Shown: piece after piece, positions 17,514-26,138 of the stretch
Layout of the letters: every line of letters starts with the position of its first letter
Numbering within the stretch: the stretch's first letter is position 1
Assembly (NCBI RefSeq): GCF_002196705.1
Contig: NZ_NADJ01000016.1
Location: 108,364-172,363 of the forward strand
Reading direction: 5' to 3'
Length of the DNA stretch: 64,000 nt
DNA from: Desulfosporosinus sp. FKB
Lineage (GTDB): Bacteria > Bacillota > Desulfitobacteriia > Desulfitobacteriales > Desulfitobacteriaceae
The notes under the pieces: model-generated
What the model was told of the DNA's origin: nothing
Seen by the model: only the letters and a program-made list of their open reading frames with translations
Databases searched by the model: none
Position numbers and translations under genes: made by a program

Positions 17514-18179
17514 TCAATTAAACGTGTTCACGAAGGTTTCTTCTTCTCTTAGAAAAGCCCGAAGCAGCTTTGCAACCCCTCTGTAGAAGGCAGTCTCAGC
17601 TTTATTCTCCATATTGTCAAGTAATTCATAAACCCATAGAGAAAGGTGGTTGGCTAAAATCTTCTTCTGCCATTCTAAGAGTCTTTGCCGTTCTTCTTCG
17701 TTGGCTTGTCGAGCCGTAACCAGCTGACAAAGATTACCCATGAAGGAAAGTTCAATCGCTATATGATCCGGAATAAGGTCCCAACCCTCGGCAAATTGAA
17801 TTTCCCACTCCTTGAGAATCCGATACATATTCTGGGCAGGCTCCTGCCATAACCGACCAAAAGTCCCATCGATATTGCGGTGCGTATAACAAGATTCGTA
17901 AGGGAAGATTAGCTTTGTCCCGGGAACAATAAAAAGAGCATCATAGTCCAACTGGACTTCCTTAAAGTACCCAGGCTTATCTGCTGCTTGAGACAGGGAG
18001 GATAATAGTTCCTCTTTACCCTCCACATCCGGTAACCCACTGTTCAGTTGTCCCTGAAAATGAGGATTAAGCCATGATTCATCCAATTTACGGGCCATAA
18101 CAGCCGCGAAAATGTTATACAATATAGCCCGAGTCTCTGACTCTTTAATAAATCCGAGATCTTTAGTTGCCTCAATCAT
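17514..18179 (-). CDS. TorD/DmsD-family molybdoenzyme chaperone, 221 aa
   Basis: The helical protein has the TorD-like pattern LYNIFAAVMARKLDESWL at the N-terminus, then the central FPYESCYTHRNIDG and the PDHIAIELSFMGNLC segment, in which P-D-H-(I/L)-x-x-(E) is the family signature. These chaperones hold Tat signal peptides and help cofactor loading of one molybdoenzyme. It lies after the catalytic subunit gene, separated by about 210 bases with a strong hairpin. Confidence 0.88.
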   Translation of the reverse strand: MIEATKDLGFIKESETRAILYNIFAAVMARKLDESWLNPHFQGQLNSGLPDVEGKEELLSSLSQAADKPGYFKEVQLDYDALFIVPGTKLIFPYESCYTHRNIDGTFGRLWQEPAQNMYRILKEWEIQFAEGWDLIPDHIAIELSFMGNLCQLVTARQANEEERQRLLEWQKKILANHLSLWVYELLDNMENKAETAFYRGVAKLLRAFLREEETFVNTFN

Positions 18180-18335
18180 CTTGTCACTCTTTTCCTCGAT
18201 TAATAATATAATAGTCTTTCAATATATTAAGGCACTAGGAGATATCTGTCAAAAAACTCCAAAGTATACCTGCTTAATCTTGCCTAAGTGTGTATACTTT
18301 GAAATTCCGATGTAAGATTTTCTCTAGCGTATTTG

Positions 18336-18370
18336 ATCGAATAGTGCAGGATATTCCTGCACTATTCGAT
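18336..18370. repeat. Perfect 16-bp hairpin between catalytic subunit and chaperone genes
   Basis: ATCGAATAGTGCAGGA (18336-18351) and its reverse complement (18355-18370) enclose only three bases. It begins 23 bases before the catalytic-subunit stop codon region at 18393. A second inverted repeat, AAAGTATAC/GTATACTTT (18261-18269 and 18292-18300), lies closer to the chaperone gene and may be an operator. Together they suggest partial termination and separate control of the chaperone and downstream genes. Confidence 0.85.
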
Positions 18371-18392
18371 TAACAGTGTGATGCTCGTTGGA

Positions 18393-21203
18393 TTAGGCTC
18401 TTTCAACTTTCACACGAGAATCATAGAATGAACAACTTCCGCCAATTTTGTCTTCCAAGCAAACATTGCCGATTGAATCATCAACTCGCAGGGCGAAGTT
18501 GATATTAACCCCTGTGCCTCGCCTCTTATCTCCCGCAACGGTCTTACCGTCAATAACAGAGTCGATAGCACCATAGTGCCAATGGCCATAACTGGCACAG
18601 ACTGTAACCACGCCGGGGCGAACACCGGGACGCAAGCGAACTTTGCCTTTAACCCCTTCTTTATTGCTCAGACTGCTGACTTTAACCATATCCCCGTCCT
18701 TGAATCCTAATTTTGCCCCGTCTTCATTATTCATTTCAATAAAGTTTTCGGGTTGGATTTCCGTTAACCAGGGAGCTGAAATTGTCCGACTGTGCGAGTG
18801 AAAAGCTTGTTTATACGTCGTAGCGATAAAGTCATAACCATCGTCTTTGACGAGCTGATCTTTTGCATCTCTGACAGGGTAATATTGAGGAATCCCATCG
18901 AAGTTTTTACCTGTCATAGAATCTTTAGTGGTCGCCACTTTCTCCGCGTAAATCGTGCAAAGACTCGCCACTTTGTTCTTCATCATGGAACCATCATAGG
19001 CTCCTCCGGAATCAAAGACACCCCCGCGATCCAGAATATATTTAACTTGTGCTTCCTCTGTAGCACCGGGGATTTTGCCGTATTGGCTGGCAAAATTAGC
19101 GACCAGCTTCAGGTACCAATCCTCTTCTTTGTTCAGTGGCATGCCGGCTCCAAACCCATTGTCGCCAAAGCCTGGGAGATTCATTTTCTTTGCAATATCG
19201 ATAAACATATTCTCCACTGATTTTGCTTGCGGGAATACATGGGTCATCGGTTGACGAACATCTGCTACCATACCCAGAATCGTTGGAGGTGCCCCAAGAG
19301 CATTCCATTGCTCCAGATAAGTAACATCCGGGAGAATGTAATCGGCGAACATCGTGGTATCCCCAATGACGATATCGGTAGAAATCAGAAGCGGTATCTT
19401 CTTCGTGTCTTTAAAGGCACTAATAATTCGATCTTTCATGCCTGGGATGGAATAAGCAGGAGTAGCCATATGGAGCCATAGAATCTTTACCGGATAAGGA
19501 TAACCATCAATACAGCCTGCTACAACCTCCTGATACACATCCCCTGTCAACGGGAACCAAGGACGTTTTGCCGGGTAGCCATTCTTCTTAAATTCCGTTG
19601 AATCTTCATATTTGGCCTTTTCCCGAGAAATCCGGATTCCTGTCATTTTTACGGCTCCGGGGTGTAGTTTAGCCACTTGATATTTGCCGTTCTTATCGCC
19701 CATGTAGCTAAGGGTGCTGCCACCTGATTGATAACCGCCACGGTGATCCACATTCCCCATCAGCATGTTGAGAATGCAGATCGTACGTCCAGTCTGGAAG
19801 CCATTGGTATGCTGTACCGGCCCACGGTAGAAATCGGCGACTGCCAGTTTACCATAAGAAGAGAATTGATCCGCTACCCGCACGATTTGTTCTTGAGGAA
19901 CCCCGCAGATTTTAGCATACTCATCCAGACTTCTCTCTTTTGAACGCTCACTGAGCAATTGGAGGACGGTCTTACAAGCTATTCCATTGATGGAAACCTC
20001 TCCAACCAAGTCAGCGGCATTCGCTTTAGCGGCGAGCAAAGGGGTCCCTCCAACTAGAACAACATAGTCATCTTTCGTACCACCCAAACCGGCTTCATCG
20101 CCACGGAGATATTTCCCGTTATCTGTGCGGACAAGATAGGTTGCATCTGACCAGCTTGACTCACCTCGAAGTGCCGCGGCATCTTTAGAAGGCGCCTCCA
20201 AGAAGAACTTATCATAACGTTTGTTGTCGATGATCCACTGAATCATACCTAAAGCAAGTGCTGCATCACTCCCCGGCAGAACAGGAACCCATTCATCAGA
20301 ATGCGAAGCGCTGACGGAAAATCGTGGGTCAACCGTAATCAAGCGTCCTCCTTTAATGCGAAAGTCTGCTAATTTTCTGCTCAGACCATTCATGGGGAAG
20401 TTCGCTTCGCCATAGTTGGCACCAAAGTTCATAATCAATTTGGCATTCTCAAAATCCGGTTTCAAATGCCCTTTACCGGCAAAGGTGTTCGCTGTCGCAA
20501 TATGATGGCTTTGTTCACAAACCGTTGTGTGCTCAAACCAGTTTATCGAACCAAAGGAATTGTTAACAAAGCGTTTGACTAATTCAGCACGGCTGTTCTC
20601 AATTCGACCCGCTAAAAATACGAACTGATTCGCTTTTGGTCCAAGTTCCGGTGCTTCTGGATCAATTGGCGTAGATAAATCGCGCACTGAGCGCAGGCCC
20701 TCTACGTTCCCCTCACCAAAGAGGTTGCCGCCCTCGATGATCTCTTTATACGCTTGATCCCAACTGATTGCCTGCCACTTGTTTTCTCCCCGTTTGCCCA
20801 CCCGCTTTAAGGGCTGCTGCACCCGTAAGGGATCATAGAGGATTTGCAATCCGGCTTGCCCACGCGGGCAGAGCTTTCCGGCAACTTTGCGGGCCTCTTT
20901 TGGATCGGTAGAATATTTAATAGGGTCATTCAGAGTCATCGGACTATAGGGATTGCCATCTAATTTAATAACAACACCATCTTTGACCTTGCCTCTTAAG
21001 CTGCAGTCACTCCGACATCCTAAACAGGTTGAATAGATAAAACTGACACTTGGATCTGTATCCAAAGTATCCTCAGCGGGAGAGCCTTCTGTCCAACTAG
21101 GAATGGGCTTCTGAGTAATATCTCCAAAGGCTAACGGCGAAACGGCCATCGTAGCTCCTAAAGCAGCAGCCGCCTTTAAAAAATTCCGGCGCGATGTTTT
21201 CAT
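18393..21203 (-). CDS. Molybdopterin oxidoreductase catalytic subunit, Tat-exported, TtrA/PhsA/SrdA-like, 936 aa
   Basis: A twin-arginine signal (TSRRNFLKAAAALGA) directs folded export. An Fe-S site follows: with the upstream TTG taken as residue 1, Cys64, Cys67, Cys71 and Cys116 in STCLGCRSDC and KLCPRG. Molybdenum is probably bound by the Cys in TTVCEQSHH, as in the tetrathionate, polysulfide and arsenate reductase branch. The C-terminal dinucleotide-binding domain has FIEMNNEDGAKLGFKDGD. I start at the ATG at 21203, one base after the NrfD stop. Sulfur-handling neighbours (rhodanese, YeeE, PhnD-like sensor) favour a sulfur oxyanion as substrate. Arsenate or selenate remain possible. The exact substrate cannot be read from sequence. 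Confidence 0.85.
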   Translation of the reverse strand: MKTSRRNFLKAAAALGATMAVSPLAFGDITQKPIPSWTEGSPAEDTLDTDPSVSFIYSTCLGCRSDCSLRGKVKDGVVIKLDGNPYSPMTLNDPIKYSTDPKEARKVAGKLCPRGQAGLQILYDPLRVQQPLKRVGKRGENKWQAISWDQAYKEIIEGGNLFGEGNVEGLRSVRDLSTPIDPEAPELGPKANQFVFLAGRIENSRAELVKRFVNNSFGSINWFEHTTVCEQSHHIATANTFAGKGHLKPDFENAKLIMNFGANYGEANFPMNGLSRKLADFRIKGGRLITVDPRFSVSASHSDEWVPVLPGSDAALALGMIQWIIDNKRYDKFFLEAPSKDAAALRGESSWSDATYLVRTDNGKYLRGDEAGLGGTKDDYVVLVGGTPLLAAKANAADLVGEVSINGIACKTVLQLLSERSKERSLDEYAKICGVPQEQIVRVADQFSSYGKLAVADFYRGPVQHTNGFQTGRTICILNMLMGNVDHRGGYQSGGSTLSYMGDKNGKYQVAKLHPGAVKMTGIRISREKAKYEDSTEFKKNGYPAKRPWFPLTGDVYQEVVAGCIDGYPYPVKILWLHMATPAYSIPGMKDRIISAFKDTKKIPLLISTDIVIGDTTMFADYILPDVTYLEQWNALGAPPTILGMVADVRQPMTHVFPQAKSVENMFIDIAKKMNLPGFGDNGFGAGMPLNKEEDWYLKLVANFASQYGKIPGATEEAQVKYILDRGGVFDSGGAYDGSMMKNKVASLCTIYAEKVATTKDSMTGKNFDGIPQYYPVRDAKDQLVKDDGYDFIATTYKQAFHSHSRTISAPWLTEIQPENFIEMNNEDGAKLGFKDGDMVKVSSLSNKEGVKGKVRLRPGVRPGVVTVCASYGHWHYGAIDSVIDGKTVAGDKRRGTGVNINFALRVDDSIGNVCLEDKIGGSCSFYDSRVKVERA

Positions 21204-21204
21204 A

Positions 21205-22371
21205 TTATTGAGCAACCCCCTTCGTGGCTTGACTTGTCAATTTAACTTGAGCACCCGGACGATTCATCGGCAAGACAGCATAAAGGAAAGAAAGTACCAC
21301 AGTTGTTGCCACAGCTAATCCGATAACAATGGTAAGATCATGTCCTGAAACAACATACTCAAGCATCTTGCTGCCAGTCAAAGGAAGTTCTTGTCCACCG
21401 ATCACCAGATTGATCCGCATCGCTAAAACCCCAATAATCGTCAGCACGGAAGCTACCACCACGGCCGGTATACTTTGGCGCGCTTTCTTAGAGAGAAGGA
21501 TCAAGAGCGGAAGGAGCATCCCTAAACCATTCTCCAAGCCCAAGAAACTCCAGGCATCTCCGTGTAAGAGATAGTAGGCTGCGGCATAACCCGCTTCACT
21601 GGAATACCAAAGTACGATAAAGTAAATAATCATCAGAGCCCCATCAATGACAATAAACCATTTCATAAGATTGGCAATATCAGGAATGAGGGATTTGATA
21701 TCGTCACTTACCTTGCCAAATTTAAATTTCTCAACCAACAGGAGCACAATGATAAAGAGTCCTGTTCCCGATACCATAGCAGACATCAAAAAGATAATTG
21801 GCATTAACGGTGTATGCCAGATTGCCCGTGCTTGAACATTGCCCAGAATGAAGCCCGTGTATCCGTGAACAGCCAAGGCTAAAGGGACACCTAAAGTTCC
21901 GAAAAACTTAGACTTCTTCTTGTCATTTTCTTTGGCCGCAGCAGACATGTCAGTCTTGCCAAAGAGTAAGAAACGATAAAGTCCTGCTTTAAAGCCTGAT
22001 CCATTCATATTATTGACAAAATCCTGACGGAACATATACCAAGCATAGATGAGTAAACAAATCGGATATAAAACAAGCAGGTAGACACCCCAGGACATTG
22101 CCGAGCTTGGATTGACGTGCAGAAAAAGATTGAGGGCGCGACTCGGCTGCTCCAGGTCAAACAGCAGGTGTAAAGGCGCAAAGAGCAAAAGGACGATAGC
22201 CATTAAAACACCGACTTTGGAAACCTTTTTATATTTCTCTATCCCAAAAACAGTTCCCAGGCTTGTCAGAATAAAGGAACCGGCACTCATGCCAGTGTAG
22301 TAGAAGTATACGGCGATGAGTAATCCCCAGTAAATTTCGTGATTCGTGTTAAATAAATGCACCGTCGTCAT
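21205..22371 (-). CDS. NrfD/PsrC-type quinol-oxidising membrane subunit, 388 aa
   Basis: Nine or so membrane helices with the NrfD pattern: IYWGLLIAVYFYYTGMSAGSF at the N-terminus, then LDLEQPSRALNLFLHVNPSSAMSWG with the conserved Glu and Pro-Ser region, and LTGSKMLEYVVSGHD near the end. It passes electrons from menaquinol to the Fe-S subunit. Its ATG overlaps the stop codon of the Fe-S gene (TAATG) and its stop is one base from the catalytic-subunit start, so the three are tightly coupled. Confidence 0.92.
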   Translation of the reverse strand: MTTVHLFNTNHEIYWGLLIAVYFYYTGMSAGSFILTSLGTVFGIEKYKKVSKVGVLMAIVLLLFAPLHLLFDLEQPSRALNLFLHVNPSSAMSWGVYLLVLYPICLLIYAWYMFRQDFVNNMNGSGFKAGLYRFLLFGKTDMSAAAKENDKKKSKFFGTLGVPLALAVHGYTGFILGNVQARAIWHTPLMPIIFLMSAMVSGTGLFIIVLLLVEKFKFGKVSDDIKSLIPDIANLMKWFIVIDGALMIIYFIVLWYSSEAGYAAAYYLLHGDAWSFLGLENGLGMLLPLLILLSKKARQSIPAVVVASVLTIIGVLAMRINLVIGGQELPLTGSKMLEYVVSGHDLTIVIGLAVATTVVLSFLYAVLPMNRPGAQVKLTSQATKGVAQ

Positions 22372-22967
22372 TACTTCTCACCTCCTACAATATTGAGGAG
22401 ATTTGGCCGCAAGGCTTTGTCGTCAGCCCCAATGTAATATGTTTGTGGTCGATTGTTCGTTTCAGGCTTACTGACATTCACGGGTTGAGTGGCCACTAGT
22501 TTAAAGACTTCGCTCGTCGGATCGTTTAGGTCCCCAAATACCCGAGCTCCCGAAATACAGGTATTAACACAAGCTGGTTGTAACCCAGCCTCTAGTCTTT
22601 CGTGACAATAAGTGCATTTTTCGGCGGTTTTTCTCACCGGATTGATAAACCGGGCATCATACGGACAGGCCGCAATACAATACTTACAACCGATACAACG
22701 ATCATAATCAATGAGAACCGTACCATCCTCAAGTTGATAGGTTGCTTTCACAGGGCAAACATTGAGGCAGGATGGATTTTTACAGTGATTACACAGTCTA
22801 GGCAAACGTTGACGGGATACAGTGGGGAATTTACCCGTCTCTAATTCGTCGACCCAGTTCCTAAAGACGCCAAGAGGTACATTGTTTTCGCTCTTACAGG
22901 CCACTTGGCAAGCGTGACAGCCGACACATTTGCGCAGGTCTATCACCATGGCGTAGCGTTTTCCCAT
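22371..22967 (-). CDS. Four-cluster ferredoxin subunit of the molybdoenzyme (TtrB/DmsB-like), 198 aa
   Basis: It has the four Cys groups of the DmsB/PhsB/TtrB family: CVGCHACQVACKSENN, CNHCKNPSCLNVCPVKA, CIGCKYCIAACPYDAR, and CTYCHERLEAGLQPACVNTC. I place the start at MGKRYAMVIDL (22967) behind AAGGAGATGAGATA. A longer open frame upstream is overlapped by the riboswitch-like leader and is not protein. It links the NrfD subunit to the catalytic subunit and has no Tat signal, so it is exported with its partner. Confidence 0.93.
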   Translation of the reverse strand: MGKRYAMVIDLRKCVGCHACQVACKSENNVPLGVFRNWVDELETGKFPTVSRQRLPRLCNHCKNPSCLNVCPVKATYQLEDGTVLIDYDRCIGCKYCIAACPYDARFINPVRKTAEKCTYCHERLEAGLQPACVNTCISGARVFGDLNDPTSEVFKLVATQPVNVSKPETNNRPQTYYIGADDKALRPNLLNIVGGEK

Positions 22968-22991
22968 TATCTCATCTCCTTCATATAATAA

Positions 22992-23085
22992 GTGCTTGCC
23001 ACCTTCGCCAAATACGGGCAGGCGCAGATTTCCGCACCCTATCGGTTCCAACTTGAAACAGCCGGAACTCGGAGGCAGATGAACT
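22992..23085 (-). promoter_or_regulatory. Candidate Moco riboswitch in the leader of the molybdoenzyme operon
   Basis: The minus-strand leader holds AGGGTGCGGAAA, then GCGCCTGCCCGTATTTGG and CGAAGGTGG. From memory these follow the order of the conserved 3' part of the E. coli moaA Moco leader (GGGCGAAGGAA, then GCCTCCCGTATCTGGAAAGG). The TGCC at the 5' end can pair with GGCA at the 3' end to close the element. It ends 24 bases before the Fe-S gene start, so it could act on translation. The match is weaker than at 29385-29498. Confidence 0.5.
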
Positions 23086-23165
23086 CTTTCATCACTATAA
23101 ATTTTAGATTAATTTTAGCTATTTACTAGAAGGTAAACACCTGATTTATTTACTCAAAATCCCTA

Positions 23166-23254
23166 TGAGGACTGATTGCTTTGTAAGGGATTTACCTTAC
23201 AAAGCGGTCTCCTTTAGCTAATAAATAAGAGGATGTGTAATAAATCAGTCCTCA
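23166..23254. repeat. Nested inverted repeats upstream of the molybdoenzyme operon
   Basis: An outer 12-bp perfect repeat, TGAGGACTGATT (23166-23177) and AATCAGTCCTCA (23243-23254), encloses an inner 11-bp hairpin, GCTTTGTAAGG/CCTTACAAAGC (23178-23205), which directly abuts the outer left arm. The structure lies between tatA and the operon leader, in the expected promoter region. No gene is present between 23092 and 23354. Confidence 0.8.
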
Positions 23255-23282
23255 GAATTCCAAGTGGTTATTTCGAGCAAAC

Positions 23283-23327
23283 AAAAAGCGTCCTCCTTTT
23301 CACTTATCCAAGTGGAGTGAGAACGCT
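23283..23327 (-). terminator. Terminator of the first tatA gene
   Basis: AGCGT and CTC/GAG, CACTT/AAGTG pairings form a long imperfect stem from 23287 to 23327, and on the minus strand it runs into TTTTTG. The same structure follows the second tatA (31405-31449). Confidence 0.75.
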
Positions 23328-23354
23328 CATGTTTTATTGTGCAATCTTTTAATA

Positions 23355-23582
23355 TTACCCTTCTTCTACGATAGTTTTAGCGTTATCTTTTGCGTTATCT
23401 TTCTGAGTTCCAATAGTTTCAACTATTTTAATAGGTTCTTGAGACGCATTCTTGAACTCGTTGATTCCTCTGCCTAAGGATTTTCCTAGCTCAGGCAATT
23501 TGCCTGGACCAAAGATGATTAAGGCCACAACCAGAACAACGATCAATTCGGTTGGAGCCAGGATACCGAATGAAATTAACAC
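23355..23582 (-). CDS. tatA: Sec-independent translocase protein TatA, 75 aa
   Basis: One N-terminal membrane helix ([18 protein letters not shown]) is followed by the Phe-Gly-Pro hinge [14 protein letters not shown] and an amphipathic helix ([13 protein letters not shown]), then a charged tail. This is the pore-forming subunit of the Tat system that exports folded proteins such as the Tat-signalled molybdoenzyme and Rieske protein coded nearby. A GGAGGCGG site precedes the ATG. tatC is not in the window. Confidence 0.93.
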   Translation of the reverse strand: MLISFGILAPTELIVVLVVALIIFGPGKLPELGKSLGRGINEFKNASQEPIKIVETIGTQKDNAKDNAKTIVEEG

Positions 23583-23822
23583 ATATTCCGCCTCCGTTTC
23601 TATGAGATGTGTTAAGCATAAACGAAATTAAGTAGATTGACTATACGTGAAAACCCTGACAATTTATCCGTTAATACCATGAAAAATCCTGCCACCAAGA
23701 ATCTAAGATAATTATAGGTTAAATAACCTGGTATAGGTATATTAGGGCTACCCCTTATTCACATTGTACTTTGAATGGCTAACTATTGTCTCATCCAAGT
23801 AAGATTAACGAAAGTTAATGCT

Positions 23823-25031
23823 CTACTGTTTCCAACGATTAAATAAAATAACTTGACAGCCATCTCCATCATTTAAAACCGCTCCGGGTGCAAGATCAAT
23901 TACACCATTAGCCTCCGCAAGTGATTTCAAGACACCCGATTTTTGTTTTGGGGATATCTTTGCTATTATCCCCTCTGAAGTCTCCACAATTTGCACTCTT
24001 ATCATTCTGCGTGTTGAAGCTGGTTTACGGATATCCCCACGGACTCTCGCATAGCACCTTTTAAGATTCGCCTCACGGTGTCCTAGAATCATTCTAATTA
24101 AGGGAGCTAAAAATAATTCTGCTCCAATCATGGCGGCAGCAGGATTCCCGGATAAGCCGATAATGATTTGATCCTTATAAAGACCGATAACCATCGGAGT
24201 GCCTGGCCTAATGGAAACTTTCCAAAATAGTATCTCACCTCCCATATGAAGAATCGCTTCTTTTAGTCGATCATAATCTCCAACTGACACCCCACCGGTT
24301 GTCACTAATAAATTCACTTTTTTTAGAGCATTTTCTATAGCTAATGAGGTTGTTTCGAGGGAGTCCGAGACGATACCTAAATCTAGCGCTTCTCCCCCTA
24401 AATCCTCTACTAAAGCAATAAGAGATGGTAGATTGCTGTTAAATATCTTACCCGGAGTTAACGGCTCACCCAAAGCAACTAATTCGTCCCCCGTTGAGAG
24501 AACCCCGACCTTTGGCTGTCTAAAGACAGGGACTTTAGAGATTCCTTGGGCTGCCAGCAACCCAATATATGCTGGTGTAATAACTGTCCCTTTACTCAAC
24601 AAAGGTTCACCTTCAGTTACATCTTCACCACATAAAGCGATATTATCTCCCGGCTTCCATTGTTTTTTAACAACTATTTGTTCCCCTTGGACACACACAT
24701 CTTCTTGGCGGATGACCGCTACGATTCCCTTAGCAACCGGAGCACCTGTGAAAATCCTTAGCCCATTGCCAGGGGTTATTAGATCTTCATAGGTATAGCC
24801 TGCGGGTGTTTCCCCTATGATCTTAAATTGATTGAGACCCGTATCTTTTGAACTTATCCCGTAACCATCAACTGCCGAACGATCAAACGGCGGTATGTTT
24901 GTTTGGGCTGTAAGGTCCTCTGCCAATACTCTTCGGAGGGAATCCCTAAGCAATACGTGCTCAACACCTAATGTTTGGCCATATCTGCTTAGAATATGGT
25001 TAGATTCCTCAAGCGAAATCAACTCAAACAT
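23823..25031 (-). CDS. moeA: Molybdopterin molybdenumtransferase MoeA, 402 aa
   Basis: MoeA domain signatures are present in order: PPFDRSAVDGYGISSKDT, ITPGNGLRIFTGAPV, then VGVLSTGDELV and TTGGVSVGDYDRLKEA in the MoaB-like domain, GLSGNPAAAMIGAELF and a C-terminal domain ending in VILFNRW. It inserts molybdate into adenylated molybdopterin. I start at the ATG at 25031 behind GAGGAG; an upstream in-frame ATG (25046) overlaps that site. It is the last gene of the Moco module and supplies cofactor for the molybdoenzyme to its left. Confidence 0.93.
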   Translation of the reverse strand: MFELISLEESNHILSRYGQTLGVEHVLLRDSLRRVLAEDLTAQTNIPPFDRSAVDGYGISSKDTGLNQFKIIGETPAGYTYEDLITPGNGLRIFTGAPVAKGIVAVIRQEDVCVQGEQIVVKKQWKPGDNIALCGEDVTEGEPLLSKGTVITPAYIGLLAAQGISKVPVFRQPKVGVLSTGDELVALGEPLTPGKIFNSNLPSLIALVEDLGGEALDLGIVSDSLETTSLAIENALKKVNLLVTTGGVSVGDYDRLKEAILHMGGEILFWKVSIRPGTPMVIGLYKDQIIIGLSGNPAAAMIGAELFLAPLIRMILGHREANLKRCYARVRGDIRKPASTRRMIRVQIVETSEGIIAKISPKQKSGVLKSLAEANGVIDLAPGAVLNDGDGCQVILFNRWKQ

Positions 25032-25088
25032 AAACACTCTCCTCATCTGGTTTATAAAAATAGAAGTTGAATTTATTGTGTAGTCTGA

Positions 25089-26138
25089 TTAAAGAAATTT
25101 ATCAGCCGATGTATTGTTGGATGCACAAGCTATGCAAAGATGCGCATTATTATCCTCAAAAATCTGTTTTCCACAGCAGCTGCAGTTTAGCGGAATCCCC
25201 TCGTGCAGCAACACTTTTCCAGTCAAATACTTGTAGGAAAGATGTTTCATTTCTGATTTCATCGCTTGGGGGCGGCAAGTATCGATGCAACGGTTGCATT
25301 GAACGCATTTATAGGGTTCTAATATTATCTTTATCGAATCCCCGTTTTCCTTTTTCAGCAGGGCATTCTGAGGGCAGATTAAAGTGCAAATACCACAACT
25401 CGTGCAACAATCAGATATCGTTGGTACCATAAAAGGAATTTTAGTTTCAATTCTGTCTTGGAGTAATTGAATCAATCTTTTCCTTGATTTCGGTATGGGA
25501 TATCCTTTTGTATTTATTAAACTTGGCAACACATCTTCTAATTTTCTTTTGTTTTGATTCAACCACCCATTGAACTCCTGACGTCTTGATAACCCAGATT
25601 CCTTATTTCTGTCATGCTTTGAAGATTGTGCATTATTCAAATCATCCCCAGTATCTGGAGCGACTCTAATTTTTAATGAAGCCTTCGCTACTTGTTCTGA
25701 GTAATATTCCATTAATGTTTGGATACTTATTTTACATGCTTGTTTGTCCGGACAGTTTCTGCATTCACCCGTGTAAATGTTAACCGGTTTTTCTCGTGCC
25801 ATAATCAGCAAGCTTCCCCAGCTATCCTGATCAAAGATACCTAAACATGGGATTTCAAAATCCATTCTTATTGCCTGTGGACAATTTAATGACACACTTT
25901 GGCTGAGAGCCACATAATCCATAAGCTCATCATAAATTCTGTTTACAAATCCATCACTCGGACAAATCGCCATACATAGACCGCACTCAGTACAATGATC
26001 CGCTTTAATTTGTATTGAACCGTCTATTGCTTTATGGGGACAGGAATCAAAGCATAAACGGCAAGGATTGGCAATCGACCGTTTTGTATTCAAACAATTC
26101 TCCTTGAGATTAATTACATCACACATCACTTTAGCCAT
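25089..26138 (-). CDS. Polyferredoxin-like 4Fe-4S protein in a Moco operon, 349 aa
   Basis: Four 4Fe-4S motifs are seen: CRLCFDSCP and CTECGLCMAICP in the first 60 residues, then CCTSCGICTLICP and CVQCNRCIDTCRP near residues 245-290. A middle motif CRNCPDKQACK and a C-terminal CSCCGKQ...CIACAS zinc-ribbon-like group add further Cys. Its start codon overlaps the end of mobA by 13 bases, and moeA follows, so it is part of the cofactor operon. It may give electrons to a molybdoenzyme or its maturation. The function is unknown. Confidence 0.75.
   Translation of the reverse strand: MAKVMCDVINLKENCLNTKRSIANPCRLCFDSCPHKAIDGSIQIKADHCTECGLCMAICPSDGFVNRIYDELMDYVALSQSVSLNCPQAIRMDFEIPCLGIFDQDSWGSLLIMAREKPVNIYTGECRNCPDKQACKISIQTLMEYYSEQVAKASLKIRVAPDTGDDLNNAQSSKHDRNKESGLSRRQEFNGWLNQNKRKLEDVLPSLINTKGYPIPKSRKRLIQLLQDRIETKIPFMVPTISDCCTSCGICTLICPQNALLKKENGDSIKIILEPYKCVQCNRCIDTCRPQAMKSEMKHLSYKYLTGKVLLHEGIPLNCSCCGKQIFEDNNAHLCIACASNNTSADKFL

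Larger units (their letters stand above)
23283..23712. repeat. tatA segmental duplication, copy A
   Basis: About 420 bases, covering the terminator, the tatA gene and some 120 bases upstream, recur at 31405-31820 in the same orientation. Upstream shared words include CTATACGTGAAAACCCTGAC and GAATCTAAG. Coding identity is high, while the spacers have small insertions, so the duplication is not very recent. Confidence 0.85.

Noticed and set aside
18393..21203. Respiratory arsenate reductase ArrA as a firm call
   Set aside because: The ars genes nearby are resistance genes; the operon partners (rhodanese, YeeE, PhnD-like sensor) fit sulfur compounds better, and no ArrA-specific motif could be confirmed by eye.
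22968..23051. N-terminal extension of the Fe-S subunit
   Set aside because: The added residues overlap the riboswitch-like leader, and a good ribosome site lies before the internal ATG at 22967.
23583..23712. Moco riboswitch upstream of each tatA
   Set aside because: The shared upstream DNA lacks the GCCTCC and GGAAAGG words; conservation is explained by the duplication.
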